From RBG-13-68-16 sp050018455 (GTDB lineage: Bacteria > Acidobacteriota > Thermoanaerobaculia > Thermoanaerobaculales > Thermoanaerobaculaceae): 64,000 nt of DNA. Shown here piece by piece: positions 51,196-59,554 of the stretch. The position numbers and the translations under genes are program-made. Every line of letters starts with the position of its first letter. Position 1 is the stretch's first letter. Location of the stretch: NCBI GenBank assembly GCA_050018455.1, contig JBEKAA010000004.1:310001-374000 (forward strand). Reading direction: 5' to 3'. Under the pieces are notes generated by a model. The model worked only from the letters and a program-made list of their open reading frames with translations. It made no database searches and was not told the DNA's origin.

Positions 51196-51803
51196 TCGGC
51201 CGCGGCGCATGGCTCCGGCTGTGGTACGTGTGGGCGCCCGCGACCCTCATCGTGGTGGCCAACGTCGTCTGGCTCGCCGGTATGCGCGGCGCTGTGCTCG
51301 GACGGGGCTCGCTGCTCGCCGGACAGGTCGATGAGGCCCAGGCGGCGGTCTCCAAGCTGCAGAGCCAGGCTGACCAGGTCGAACGCATCAAGAAATCGGT
51401 CACGGCCCTGGAGGAGAACTTGAGCGCGCTTCAGCACCTGGAGATGGCGCCGATGCACGAGAGGCTTGTGGAGTTCCTCACCGACGTGGTCAAGCGGACT
51501 GAAATGGCAGGGTTGAGGCCGGACCGCGTTTCCTACGCGGTGCAACGAGAGGAGAAGTCCGGGCTCGTCTACTTCACCGCTAACTACAGGGTCAAGGGGA
51601 GCTACGAGCAGATCCGCCAGTGCGCATTCCTGCTCGAGAGTTCTCCGCAGTTCATCCTGCTCGAGGGGCTGACTTTGCGGGGGGACGATAGTGCCTCGTC
51701 CCTCGACGTGACGGTTCAACTGGGAGTCGGGACGTACTTCTCGGACCTCGATGAGGGACTCATGAAGCAGCTCGGTATCAACGAGGTGGCCAGTGGCACG
51801 TAA
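51192..51803 (+). CDS. PilO-like bitopic membrane protein
   Basis: A 203-residue protein with one N-terminal transmembrane helix, a coiled coil (about 40-85) and a periplasmic ferredoxin-like domain (LVYFTANYRVKGSYEQIRQ). It overlaps the PilN-like gene by 4 bases and the next gene by 11. Function by analogy with PilO. Confidence 0.78.
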   Translation: MIGRGAWLRLWYVWAPATLIVVANVVWLAGMRGAVLGRGSLLAGQVDEAQAAVSKLQSQADQVERIKKSVTALEENLSALQHLEMAPMHERLVEFLTDVVKRTEMAGLRPDRVSYAVQREEKSGLVYFTANYRVKGSYEQIRQCAFLLESSPQFILLEGLTLRGDDSASSLDVTVQLGVGTYFSDLDEGLMKQLGINEVASGT

Positions 51804-52356
51804 CGCGAGACTGAGAAACGTCGCCGCCCTCGCCGCGCTCCTGATGGCGCTTGCGGTGGTGGTCGTCGTCAGGCTCAGGCCGGCTCTCGTCGCCGGAACC
51901 GCTGCCGGGAGCGCCAAGGCGGTTCACGTAGGCAGCTACTCCGTGCCGGTCCTCGGGTGGGACAGGTCGGAGCAACGTGTGGTTCCAACTCCTCGCGCCG
52001 GCAGGAACCTCTTCACCTTCGGGGCCCCGCCCACGCCGACGCCGGATCACAGGCCCACAATGCCGCCACCGGTCCCGCCACCGCCACAACCCACACCGAC
52101 GCCCGATGGGATCTATGTGGACGGCAAGTGGATCCTGCCGCCGCCGCCGAGGTTCTCGCTCAACTACCTGGGGTGGCTGGGCCCAAACCGCCTGCCAGTC
52201 GCTGTCTTCCGCGACGGTGACAATGTCCTCGCGGTTCCCGTAGGAGAGAGTGTGAAGGAGAAGTTCATCGTCCGGGGGGTGGATCCGACCGGAGTCACCA
52301 TCGGCTTCGTGGGGTATCCCGCGAACGTGACGAGCAAGGTTGCGCTTGCGAGGTGA
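51793..52356 (+). CDS. PilP/GspC-like periplasmic linker protein
   Basis: A 187-residue protein with an N-terminal membrane helix, a Pro/Thr-rich spacer (PPTPTPDHRPTMPPPVPPPP) and a C-terminal beta domain (FSLNYLGWLGPNRLPVAVFR, VKEKFIVRGVDPTGVTIGF) like the HR domain of GspC/PilP that docks on the secretin. GTG start at 51793. Confidence 0.72.
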   Translation: MARNARLRNVAALAALLMALAVVVVVRLRPALVAGTAAGSAKAVHVGSYSVPVLGWDRSEQRVVPTPRAGRNLFTFGAPPTPTPDHRPTMPPPVPPPPQPTPTPDGIYVDGKWILPPPPRFSLNYLGWLGPNRLPVAVFRDGDNVLAVPVGESVKEKFIVRGVDPTGVTIGFVGYPANVTSKVALAR

Positions 52357-54881
52357 GTGTGAGGAAGAAGCTCTTCGGAGTCGCGGGTCTGTTGCTGAGC
52401 GTGATAGTTGCGTTGCCGGGCTGCACCACGTACCGGTACACGCGTCGCGCCAGCGATGCGATGGTCGCCGAGAACTGGGATGCGGCCGTCTACTACTACC
52501 TGGAGGCGTTGTCGCGCGATCCCGGCAAAATGGAATTCAAGATTGCGCTTCAAAGGGCACGCATGAAGGCCGGCGAGGACCACTTCCGGCGCGGCATGAA
52601 GTTCAAGGAGGCCGGCGAGCTCGCACGGGCGCAGGCGGAGCTCGAGCTGGCCGTCCAGCTCGACCCGACGCACCAGTACGCCGAGGTGGAGCTGGCCAAG
52701 GTGCGCAAGGACCTCGCGGTGTTCAACGAGGAGGGCGGGGCGTCTAAGCTCGCCGAGATGAAGAGGGCGGCGTCCGAGATGAAGGTCAAGCCGCCGCTCC
52801 TGAACCCTGCGTCCGACGAGCCGATGAGCCTGTCGTTCCCGAACCAGACGAACCTGCGGGACATCTACAAAGCCATCGGGCAGGCGTTCGGGATCAACAT
52901 CCTCTTCGACCCGAAGCTCAAAGACAGCAAGCTGTCGATCGAATTGAAGAACGTCACCGCCAGGCAGGCACTCGAGTCCGTCGTGGAGGCGGCAGGCCAG
53001 TTCTACAAGGTGTTCGACGAGAAAACCGTGATCGTCGTCGAGGACACCCCGGCGAACCGGCGCGACTACGAGGACCTGGTCGTAAAAACGTTCTTCCTCT
53101 CCAACGCCGACGTCAAGGACGTCAACAACATGCTGCGCGCCCTGATCGACGCGCGCCGCATCGCGGTCAACGAGCAGCTCAACTCGCTGGTGATCCGCGA
53201 CACCGCCGACAAGGTGGCGATTGCCGAACGGCTCATCAACGCCAACGACAAGTCGAAGGCCGAAGTCCTGGTGGATGTCGAGCTACTGCAAATCGACACC
53301 TCGAAAGCCCGCGACATCGGGATGACGTTGGCGTCGCAAACGTTTAGCGCTAGCCTCGATACCACCCAGCTCGGCGCCTCGACCGCTGGCGGCGCCATCT
53401 ACCTCAACCAGATCGGCAACATCACACGCTCGATGTGGCAGACGACCGTGCCAAATGTCGTGCTCAACCTGATCAAGACGGACAGCGAGACGAAGACCCT
53501 CGCCCATCCCCAGCTCCGCATCACAGAGCGAGAGAAGGCGAACCTGGTCATCGGGGAGAAGGTCCCGATCCCGACGACGACCTTCAACACTGCAACCGCT
53601 CAAAACGGCACCATCGTGCCGATCACCGCCTTCACCTACCAGGACGTGGGCATCAAGCTCGACATCGAGCCGAAGGTTCACCACAACAACGAGATCACGC
53701 TGAAGCTCAAGGTCGAGGTCTCCGATCTCGGAGCGGCGATCCCGGTCTCCGGCCAGCCGAACCAGTACCCGATCAACACCCGCAACATCGACACGGTGAT
53801 CCGCCTCAAGGATGGCGAGACGTCGTTGCTCGCGGGGTTGCTCAAGCAGACAAACACCACCGCCACCAGCGGTCTGCCGTGGCTGTCCGACCTCCCGGTG
53901 ATCGGCGCCCTGTTCTCCGACAACTCCAAGACCGTCAACCAGACCGACTTGGTCCTTACGCTGACTCCCCACATCGTCCGCTACCCCGACATCACCGAGG
54001 AGGACCTCGCGCCCCTCTGGGTGGGGACCGAGACCCGCGTCTCGATCTTCGGCAACTCGCCGCGGCTGAGGTCCGCGGCCTCCACGGGCCCGATGGACCA
54101 GGCGAGCGGTGCCGCTGCGAGCTCGCAGCAGAACGCCGGCGCTCAAGGGCAGGACTCCTCGACGGCGACGCAGACGAACCAGCCTCGACGGGGGCGTGGC
54201 CGCTCGTCGGGCGGAGGGGCGAGTTCCCCAACGGGGGGGACTTCAAGCCAAAACAGCAGCGGACTGTCGACGAACGTCCAGAGTCCTGCGGCTGACATCT
54301 CGGCCTCAACCCAGGGTGTGGCGGCCGACGTCTCGGCTTCAGCCCAGGGCATTGCGTCGGACGTTTCAGTCGCGACTCAGAGCGTGGCGTCCACCGCCTT
54401 GGCCTCGACCCAGGGTGTGGTGACCGGTGTCTCGCCGGTGACCCAGAGTGTGGCGTCCAGTGCCTCGGCGAACGACACCAACGGGCTCCCGGTGCTGACC
54501 TTCGAGCCGGCCCGGCTGCCGCTGACCGTGGGCGCCGAGGGAACGCTGGACGTGGTGATCGACCCAGGCGCCGTCGGGGTGAGCGGTCAGCTCCACCTCG
54601 CCTACGACCCGGCGCGGCTGGAAGTGACGCGTGTCGAGGGTGGAGTCCTGCAAGGCAGCGGAGGTCAGGTCCAGGTGAAGGTCGGGCACACCCCGGCGCT
54701 CGGCTGGATCACGGCCGACGTGGGAGATCGCGTCGTCGCGGCCGGTGTGTTCGTGCGCCTCTCGGTGCGGCCCCTCGCGCCCGGAGAGCTCCCGGTGATC
54801 TTCGCGGGCCCCCTCGGCGCCCTGATCGCCCGCAACGGAACGGTGGTCGCGGCTCCGGCCGCCGGCGAGGTGGTTCGGTGA
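52353..54881 (+). CDS. Secretin lipoprotein with TPR, 11-residue repeats and C-terminal cohesin-like domain
   Basis: An 842-residue outer-membrane secretin. A lipobox LPGC puts the lipidated Cys at 24. A TPR-like helical part (25-130) precedes secretin N domains (SFPNQTNLRDIYKAIGQAFG) and the pore domain (VNVVLNLIKTDSETKTLAHP-like region, TRNIDTVIRLKDGETSLLAGL). Residues 652-706 hold five 11-residue repeats (STQGVAADVSA type). The last 130 residues (LPVLTFEPARLPLTVGAEGT, HLAYDPARLEV) read as a cohesin-like domain. The last two parts are unusual for secretins. Confidence 0.9.
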   Translation: MSVRKKLFGVAGLLLSVIVALPGCTTYRYTRRASDAMVAENWDAAVYYYLEALSRDPGKMEFKIALQRARMKAGEDHFRRGMKFKEAGELARAQAELELAVQLDPTHQYAEVELAKVRKDLAVFNEEGGASKLAEMKRAASEMKVKPPLLNPASDEPMSLSFPNQTNLRDIYKAIGQAFGINILFDPKLKDSKLSIELKNVTARQALESVVEAAGQFYKVFDEKTVIVVEDTPANRRDYEDLVVKTFFLSNADVKDVNNMLRALIDARRIAVNEQLNSLVIRDTADKVAIAERLINANDKSKAEVLVDVELLQIDTSKARDIGMTLASQTFSASLDTTQLGASTAGGAIYLNQIGNITRSMWQTTVPNVVLNLIKTDSETKTLAHPQLRITEREKANLVIGEKVPIPTTTFNTATAQNGTIVPITAFTYQDVGIKLDIEPKVHHNNEITLKLKVEVSDLGAAIPVSGQPNQYPINTRNIDTVIRLKDGETSLLAGLLKQTNTTATSGLPWLSDLPVIGALFSDNSKTVNQTDLVLTLTPHIVRYPDITEEDLAPLWVGTETRVSIFGNSPRLRSAASTGPMDQASGAAASSQQNAGAQGQDSSTATQTNQPRRGRGRSSGGGASSPTGGTSSQNSSGLSTNVQSPAADISASTQGVAADVSASAQGIASDVSVATQSVASTALASTQGVVTGVSPVTQSVASSASANDTNGLPVLTFEPARLPLTVGAEGTLDVVIDPGAVGVSGQLHLAYDPARLEVTRVEGGVLQGSGGQVQVKVGHTPALGWITADVGDRVVAAGVFVRLSVRPLAPGELPVIFAGPLGALIARNGTVVAAPAAGEVVR

Positions 54882-55333
54882 AACCTGCCGGCCGTGGCTT
54901 CACCGTGGCGGAACTCGTGATGGTGACCGCCATCGTGGCCATCATGGCCGCGATCGCCCTCCCGACCGCGCGCTTCACGATGCAGCGCGAACGGGAATCG
55001 GAGTTGCGGCTTGACCTTCGGCTCATGAGGAGCGCGATCGACGACTACAAGCACCTTTCGGACCAGGGGATGATCCAGGTCGAGATCGGCACCGAGGGGT
55101 ACCCCAAGGCGCTCGAGGACCTGGCAAATGGGGTCACGATCGTGGGGCAGCTGACCAAGAAGAAGTTTCTCCGGCGGGTTCCGATCGATCCGATGACCGG
55201 AAAGGCCGAGTGGGGACTTCGCTCATACCAGGACGAAATGGATGCAACGGACTGGGGTGGGCAGAACGTCTACGACGTCTACTCTCTCTCGAAAGGCACG
55301 GCCCTCGACGGCACGAAGTACAAGGATTGGTAG
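54878..55333 (+). CDS. GspG-like pseudopilin 1
   Basis: A 151-residue prepilin with a 7-residue leader MKPAGRG and the cleavage/methylation site G-FTVAELVMV (Glu5 kept), then a long hydrophobic helix. The C-terminus (SLSKGTALDGTKYKDW) resembles the GspG calcium loop. GTG 54878 overlaps the secretin stop. A short leader like this is what the two next pseudopilins lack. Confidence 0.9.
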   Translation: MKPAGRGFTVAELVMVTAIVAIMAAIALPTARFTMQRERESELRLDLRLMRSAIDDYKHLSDQGMIQVEIGTEGYPKALEDLANGVTIVGQLTKKKFLRRVPIDPMTGKAEWGLRSYQDEMDATDWGGQNVYDVYSLSKGTALDGTKYKDW

Positions 55334-55335
55334 GA

Positions 55336-55887
55336 ATGAGACAGGGCACAGGGCACAGGGCGCAGGGAACGGATGCTCAGGGGGCTGGCTACCCTGACTC
55401 CGCGCGCCGGGATTCACTCCTGGCGCCCGGAAGGGGCTCGGGGGGTCAAGAGCGTCCGGGTGGGAGGCGGAGCGGACGCGGGGCGTCCCGGCAGAGTGGT
55501 TTCACGCTCATCGAGCTCATCGTGGTGGTGGCGATTATCGGCATCCTGGCGACGATTGCGGTCCCGGCGATGAGGACCGCCCCGATGCGGGCCAAGGAGT
55601 CGGCTCTCAAGGAGGACCTCTTCACGCTCCGATCGTGCCTGGATCAGTTCCACGCCGACCGTGGGCGCTACCCGACGACGCTGGACGAACTCGTGAGCAT
55701 GGGGTACCTCCGGTCCGTGCCGGTTGACCCCGAGACCAACTCCAAGGACACCTGGGTCGTGGCGTATGAGGAGGTGGCGCCGGACCAGCAGGACAATTCG
55801 CAGCAGCAGATCGGCCCCGGCATCATCGACATCCACTCCGGCTCCGATGGGACGGCTCTCGATGGCACGAAGTTCGCCGACTGGTAG
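55336..55887 (+). CDS. GspG-like pseudopilin 2 with heptamer repeats in its leader
   Basis: A 183-residue product. The cleavage site G-FTLIELIVVV with Glu5 is canonical, and the C-terminus (DIHSGSDGTALDGTKFADW) is GspG-like. The leader before the cleavage Gly is 54 residues instead of the usual 5-25, because four 7-mers (CAGGGCA type) and other filler lie just after the ATG at 55336. That ATG is the only normal in-frame start and follows the previous stop by 2 bases. The frame is open as sequenced, but changes of one or two repeat units would close it. Confidence 0.85.
   Translation: MRQGTGHRAQGTDAQGAGYPDSARRDSLLAPGRGSGGQERPGGRRSGRGASRQSGFTLIELIVVVAIIGILATIAVPAMRTAPMRAKESALKEDLFTLRSCLDQFHADRGRYPTTLDELVSMGYLRSVPVDPETNSKDTWVVAYEEVAPDQQDNSQQQIGPGIIDIHSGSDGTALDGTKFADW
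55342..55369. repeat. Heptamer repeat CAGGGCA x4 inside the pseudopilin 2 leader
   Basis: Units CAGGGCA, CAGGGCA, CAGGGCG and CAGGGAA follow the start codon by 3 bases. The same unit recurs in four perfect copies at 59481. Confidence 0.9.
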
Positions 55888-55894
55888 CAGGAAC

Positions 55895-56048
55895 GTGGTC
55901 CGTGGTCCGTGGTCCGTGGCCCGCCGAGGCCGACATCGAGACGCCTGGGACCAGGACGGAGTGGTTCATGAAGCGCGGGCTCCCGGTTGGAGGGGCAAGA
56001 ACCAGGCAGCCGCTTGCGACCCTGGATCCACGGCCCACGAACCACGTG
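55895..56048. repeat. Heptamer inverted element before pseudopilin 3
   Basis: The left arm is GTGGTCC three times plus GTGGCCC (55895-55922). The right arm is CCACGGC, CCACGAA and CCACGTG (56028-56048), the complement in type. The right arm lies between the best start codon of pseudopilin 3 and its prepilin cleavage site. Confidence 0.85.
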
Positions 56049-56626
56049 GCGGAGAGCGGGGGTTCACCCTCGCGACCCTCGTAGTTCTCATGGCCGTGAT
56101 GGCAGTCTTCCTGACCGTCGCGATCGAGAGCGTGAGCTTTCAGCAGCGCCGGGAGAAGGAACAGGAGCTCATCTTCCGCGGCAACCAGGCCGTCGAGGCG
56201 ATCCGGCTCTTCCGAGTTCGGTTCGGCCGCTATCCCGTGAAATTGGAGGAGCTTCCAAACGCCAAGCCGCGCGTGCTCAGAAAGGTTTGGGCCGACCCGA
56301 TGACGGGCAAGCCCGACTGGCAGCCGGTCTTCCTGGGAGAGGCAGGCACCACGTTGCAGCCGACCCCGAATCCGAGTGCAACCCCCCAGCCGACTCCGAA
56401 TGCGGATGACACCTCCCAGCCGACTCGGCCTGTGACTGGCGGCCAGGGCACTATCGGCCCGATCATCGGGGTGAAATCCAGTGTCTGCCAAGACTCGATC
56501 ATGGTGTATCTGGGGAATACCAATTACTGCCAGTGGAAGTTCTTCTTCGACCCCACCAACCCGATGGGCACCACGCAGGCGGTGGTTGCTCCCCCGGCGG
56601 CGGGTGTCCCTACGCCCCAGTCCTGA
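55961..56626 (+). CDS. GspG/minor pseudopilin 3, start uncertain
   Basis: The mature part starts at 56063 (G-FTLATLVVLMAVMAV); position 5 is Thr, not the usual Glu. A 40-residue hydrophobic/helical stretch is followed by a globular domain with WADPMTGKPDW, a Thr/Pro/Asn-rich linker and two Cys (SSVCQDS, NYCQW). The only in-frame starts are GTGs; I list GTG 55961, which has no proper ribosome site. ATG 55968 has a good GGAG spacing and a typical MKRG leader but is out of frame with the mature part; one extra 7-mer would join them. Possibly phase-OFF or started elsewhere. Confidence 0.65.
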   Translation: MVHEARAPGWRGKNQAAACDPGSTAHEPRGGERGFTLATLVVLMAVMAVFLTVAIESVSFQQRREKEQELIFRGNQAVEAIRLFRVRFGRYPVKLEELPNAKPRVLRKVWADPMTGKPDWQPVFLGEAGTTLQPTPNPSATPQPTPNADDTSQPTRPVTGGQGTIGPIIGVKSSVCQDSIMVYLGNTNYCQWKFFFDPTNPMGTTQAVVAPPAAGVPTPQS

Positions 56627-56646
56627 TCGGCAACCCGTCGGGCTGC

Positions 56647-56652
56647 TACACT
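56647..56652 (+). promoter_or_regulatory. -10 hexamer close before the M16 peptidase gene
   Basis: GCTACACT is followed by 9 bases and the ATG at 56662, so the transcript would be leaderless or nearly so. Confidence 0.4.
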
Positions 56653-56661
56653 TGCGCACCC

Positions 56662-57900
56662 ATGGAGACCGGACCGACGGTATTCGTCCACCAGCTCCCC
56701 GATGCAGCGACCGCGGCCGTCGGAGCGTGGATGCGGACCGGATCGGCGCACGAGAGCGCTGATCTGGCGGGGATCACCCACCTCCTCGAACACCTTCTCA
56801 TGCGACGTTGCGGGGACCGTACCCCCGAAGGTATCGCCCAGCTTACAGATTCCTTGGGCGGGGCGATCGACGCGTTCACGACGCGCGAGGTGTGCGCCGT
56901 GACGGCCCACGTCCCGGCCGATCGCTTCGACGAGGCGTTCGAACTGGTGCTGGACGCGGTGTTCCGCCCCAGGCTGCTCCCCGACGAGGTGGAGCTGGAG
57001 CGCAGGGTGGTGGCGGCCGAGTTCGACCTGATCCAGGACTCGCCCGGGGAGGTAGCGGCGGAGAAGGCGCTCGCCGCCTGCTGGGGAGACCATCCCCTGG
57101 CGCGGCCGGTGTTGGGCAGCCGTGAGATCGTCGACAGGCTCCAACTGCCGGATTTGGAGCGCTATCACCGTGCTCACTTCACCCCGGCGAACCTGCTCCT
57201 GGTGGCCGTCGGGCCGGTCGATCGGGAGAGGATCGCAAAGAAGCTAGGCCTTGATCCGGTCGGCGGTGCACGAGCCGAGTCTCTAGTCCCTCCGAGGTGG
57301 AGGCCCGTCGTGCTCGTTGAGGAGCGCGACGGTCTGGAGCAGTTGTACGCAAACCTCGTGCTGCCCGGGCTTCGCGCCGATGACCCGGAGATCTTCACGC
57401 TCGGCGTCCTGCACCAACTGCTGGGAGGCGGCGCGTCGAGCCGTCTGTTCCGGGAGCTTCGGGACCGGCTGGGCCTCGTGTACGACGTCGGGAGCTCGAT
57501 CTACGCCGCAGCAGTCGCCGGCGTGCTCGAGGTGACGTTCTCGGCTCCGGCGCGCCAGACCGGGGCGTGCTGGGATGCGGTCTTCGGCGTTCTCGAGGAG
57601 GTCGCCGCCGGCCGGGTCACGGACGGCGAGGTGGAGTTGGCGCGACGCGCGCTCGCTTCCGGGGTCGTGCTCGGGGCGGAGGGTAGCGACGCGCTCATGG
57701 AAGCCCATGCCGGGGAGATCCTCTCCCACGGCCGGCCGTTCGACGGAGCACTCACACGGCGCAGGCTCGACGAGGTGACGCCCGAGCGCGTCCGGGCGCT
57801 TGCGCAGCGGGTCATCCGCCTCGATGCGGTGGCCGGGGCGGTTTGCGGACCGGAGGCGGGGCTTCGCCTCCCGGCCGGTCTTTCCCAGAGGGTGGCATGA
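56662..57900 (+). CDS. M16-family zinc peptidase (processing-peptidase-like)
   Basis: A 412-residue protein with the inverted zinc motif HLLEH (ITHLLEHLLM) and the downstream Glu in VVAAEFDLIQD, so the active site is intact. The second half has the Gly-rich GGGASSRLFRELRDRLGLVYDV typical of PqqL/mitochondrial processing peptidase-like proteins. It overlaps dut by 4 bases. Confidence 0.92.
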   Translation: METGPTVFVHQLPDAATAAVGAWMRTGSAHESADLAGITHLLEHLLMRRCGDRTPEGIAQLTDSLGGAIDAFTTREVCAVTAHVPADRFDEAFELVLDAVFRPRLLPDEVELERRVVAAEFDLIQDSPGEVAAEKALAACWGDHPLARPVLGSREIVDRLQLPDLERYHRAHFTPANLLLVAVGPVDRERIAKKLGLDPVGGARAESLVPPRWRPVVLVEERDGLEQLYANLVLPGLRADDPEIFTLGVLHQLLGGGASSRLFRELRDRLGLVYDVGSSIYAAAVAGVLEVTFSAPARQTGACWDAVFGVLEEVAAGRVTDGEVELARRALASGVVLGAEGSDALMEAHAGEILSHGRPFDGALTRRRLDEVTPERVRALAQRVIRLDAVAGAVCGPEAGLRLPAGLSQRVA

Positions 57901-58346
57901 CGCCGGCCGAGGTGGGAGTTCGACGGCTCTCTCATGCCCAGGGGCTTCCCCTGCCGCGGTACCTCACACCGGGAGCGGCGGGGGCGGACGTCGCGGCGGC
58001 AGTCACGTCCGATGTCGCGCTCGCACCGTCGGAGCGGATGGCGGTTCCGACGGGTCTCGTGCTGGCGGTACCGGCCGGGTACGAGGTCCAGGTCCGCCCT
58101 CGCTCCGGCCTCGCGCTCCGGCACGGGGTGACGGTTGCGAACGCGCCCGGCACGGTGGACAGCGACTACCGGGGCGAGCTGATGGTCATCCTCGTGAACC
58201 TCGGCCGTGAGAGCTACGTCGTCCGGCGAGGCGAGCGCATCGCGCAGCTCATCGTGGCCCCCGTGGTGCAGGCGGCGTTCCGGGAGCGCGACGAGTTGCC
58301 GTCTTCGGACCGGGGAGCCGGCGGATTCGGCTCGACAGGCTCCTGA
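57897..58346 (+). CDS. dut: dUTP diphosphatase
   Basis: A 149-residue trimeric dUTPase that removes dUTP and supplies dUMP. Motifs: AGADVAAA (1), RPRSGLALRHG (2), GTVDSDYRGEL (3), RIAQLIVAP (4) and GAGGFGSTG (5), the last with the conserved Phe. Overlaps the M16 gene; the next gene follows after 1 base. Confidence 0.95.
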   Translation: MTPAEVGVRRLSHAQGLPLPRYLTPGAAGADVAAAVTSDVALAPSERMAVPTGLVLAVPAGYEVQVRPRSGLALRHGVTVANAPGTVDSDYRGELMVILVNLGRESYVVRRGERIAQLIVAPVVQAAFRERDELPSSDRGAGGFGSTGS

Positions 58347-58347
58347 G

Positions 58348-59139
58348 GTGCGAATCTCGGTTCTCGCGTCCGGTTCGAGCGGCAACGCGGTTGTAGTCGA
58401 GGCCGACGGTGTCTGCGTCCTGATCGACTGCGGGATCTCCTATCGACAGCTCGCAGTTCGGATGAAGCCTCTCGGCCTCGACCCGGGCCGCATCGAGGCC
58501 GTGCTCCTGACTCACGAGCACGACGATCACGTGAAAGGCCTGGAGGTCTTCCTGCGCCGTCACGCCGTGCCGGTGCTGGCCACGGCCGGAACCCTCGGGG
58601 GAATGGCACTGCAGCCCCCGAGCACCCGGCTACTGGCGTCGGGACGCGAGGTCAGGCTCGGGGGCTTGACCGTGGTGCCGGTCCAGACCTGCCACGACGC
58701 CCGGGAGCCTGTGGGCTTCGTTCTGGAAAGCGGGCACAGGCGAGTGGGCCTGGTCACGGACACGGGGGTGTTCACGGGGCTTCTGACCGAACGTCTCTCG
58801 GAGTGTCACGCCGTCTTGCTGGAGTGCAACCACGACCGGGATCTGCTGCGGGTAGGCCCCTACCCGTGGCCGCTCAAGCAGCGCATCGCCTCGCGCACCG
58901 GTCACCTCTCCAACGACCAGGCGTGCGCGGCCCTGGAACGTCTCGCCCATTCGCAGCTCGAGGTGGTCGTCGGGATGCACCTTTCGCAGACCAACAACCG
59001 CCCTGAGATGGTCAAGCGCGAGCTGTCCGCAGCGCTGTCGGGCTCGCGCGTGCGGCTGGAGGTGGCATCCCAGCACAGCGCCCTGGTGATCGAGACCGGT
59101 GAGGCCCCTGCGGCCCGCGCCGGTACGGGGCCTCGTTGA
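58348..59139 (+). CDS. Metallo-beta-lactamase-fold hydrolase (YycJ/WalJ-like)
   Basis: A 263-residue protein starting ISVLASGSSGNA, with HEHDDHVKG (HxHxDH), DTG and CNHD motifs. The start and motif set match the YycJ/WalJ exonuclease-like group linked to DNA repair and cell-wall coordination. GTG start at 58348, one base after the dut stop. Confidence 0.88.
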   Translation: MRISVLASGSSGNAVVVEADGVCVLIDCGISYRQLAVRMKPLGLDPGRIEAVLLTHEHDDHVKGLEVFLRRHAVPVLATAGTLGGMALQPPSTRLLASGREVRLGGLTVVPVQTCHDAREPVGFVLESGHRRVGLVTDTGVFTGLLTERLSECHAVLLECNHDRDLLRVGPYPWPLKQRIASRTGHLSNDQACAALERLAHSQLEVVVGMHLSQTNNRPEMVKRELSAALSGSRVRLEVASQHSALVIETGEAPAARAGTGPR

Positions 59140-59235
59140 CCGGCGCGCGAAGGGGATGCGGTTCTTCCCCGGTGCGGCACGTTCGCGGTACCCTTGGGCG
59201 CCGCGGGACGCTCGAGGCATGGCGGGAGGCACACG

Positions 59236-59475
59236 ATGCTTGTTGAGGTTCGCGTCAAGCTCAAGGAGCAGGTCCTGGATCCACAAGGGGAAGCGATCCG
59301 GCGGGTCCTCTCCGGTCTCGGGTATGGGGAGATCGAGCAGGTGAGGGTCGGCAAGCTTATGCTCCTCGAGGTGGCCGGGACGGATGCCGCGGTCGTGCGG
59401 TCCCGCATCGAGGAAGCCTGCGAGGAGGTCCTCGCAAACCCGGTGATCGAGGAGTTCGAGGTTCGCCTGCCATGA
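59236..59475 (+). CDS. purS: Phosphoribosylformylglycinamidine synthase subunit PurS
   Basis: A 79-residue PurS (VRVKLKEQVLDPQGEAIRR, VRVGKLMLLEVAG). It bridges PurQ and PurL in the multi-subunit FGAM synthase. ATG 59236 follows GGGAGG. A TACCCT hexamer lies about 40 bases upstream. Confidence 0.93.
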   Translation: MLVEVRVKLKEQVLDPQGEAIRRVLSGLGYGEIEQVRVGKLMLLEVAGTDAAVVRSRIEEACEEVLANPVIEEFEVRLP

Positions 59476-59480
59476 AGAAA

Positions 59481-59508
59481 CAGGGCACAGGGCACAGGGC
59501 ACAGGGCA
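59481..59508. repeat. Heptamer repeat CAGGGCA x4 between purS and purQ
   Basis: Four perfect tandem CAGGGCA units, the same unit as at 55342. It interrupts the otherwise tight purSQLF operon with a 79-base gap. Confidence 0.95.
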
Positions 59509-59554
59509 CAAGCCGCCCACACGCACAAGACGGATCACAATGCGGTGAAGGATC

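Noticed and set aside
52078..52560. Minus-strand open frames opposite the PilP-like and secretin genes
   Set aside because: No motifs; the + strand operon is continuous with 4-base overlaps.
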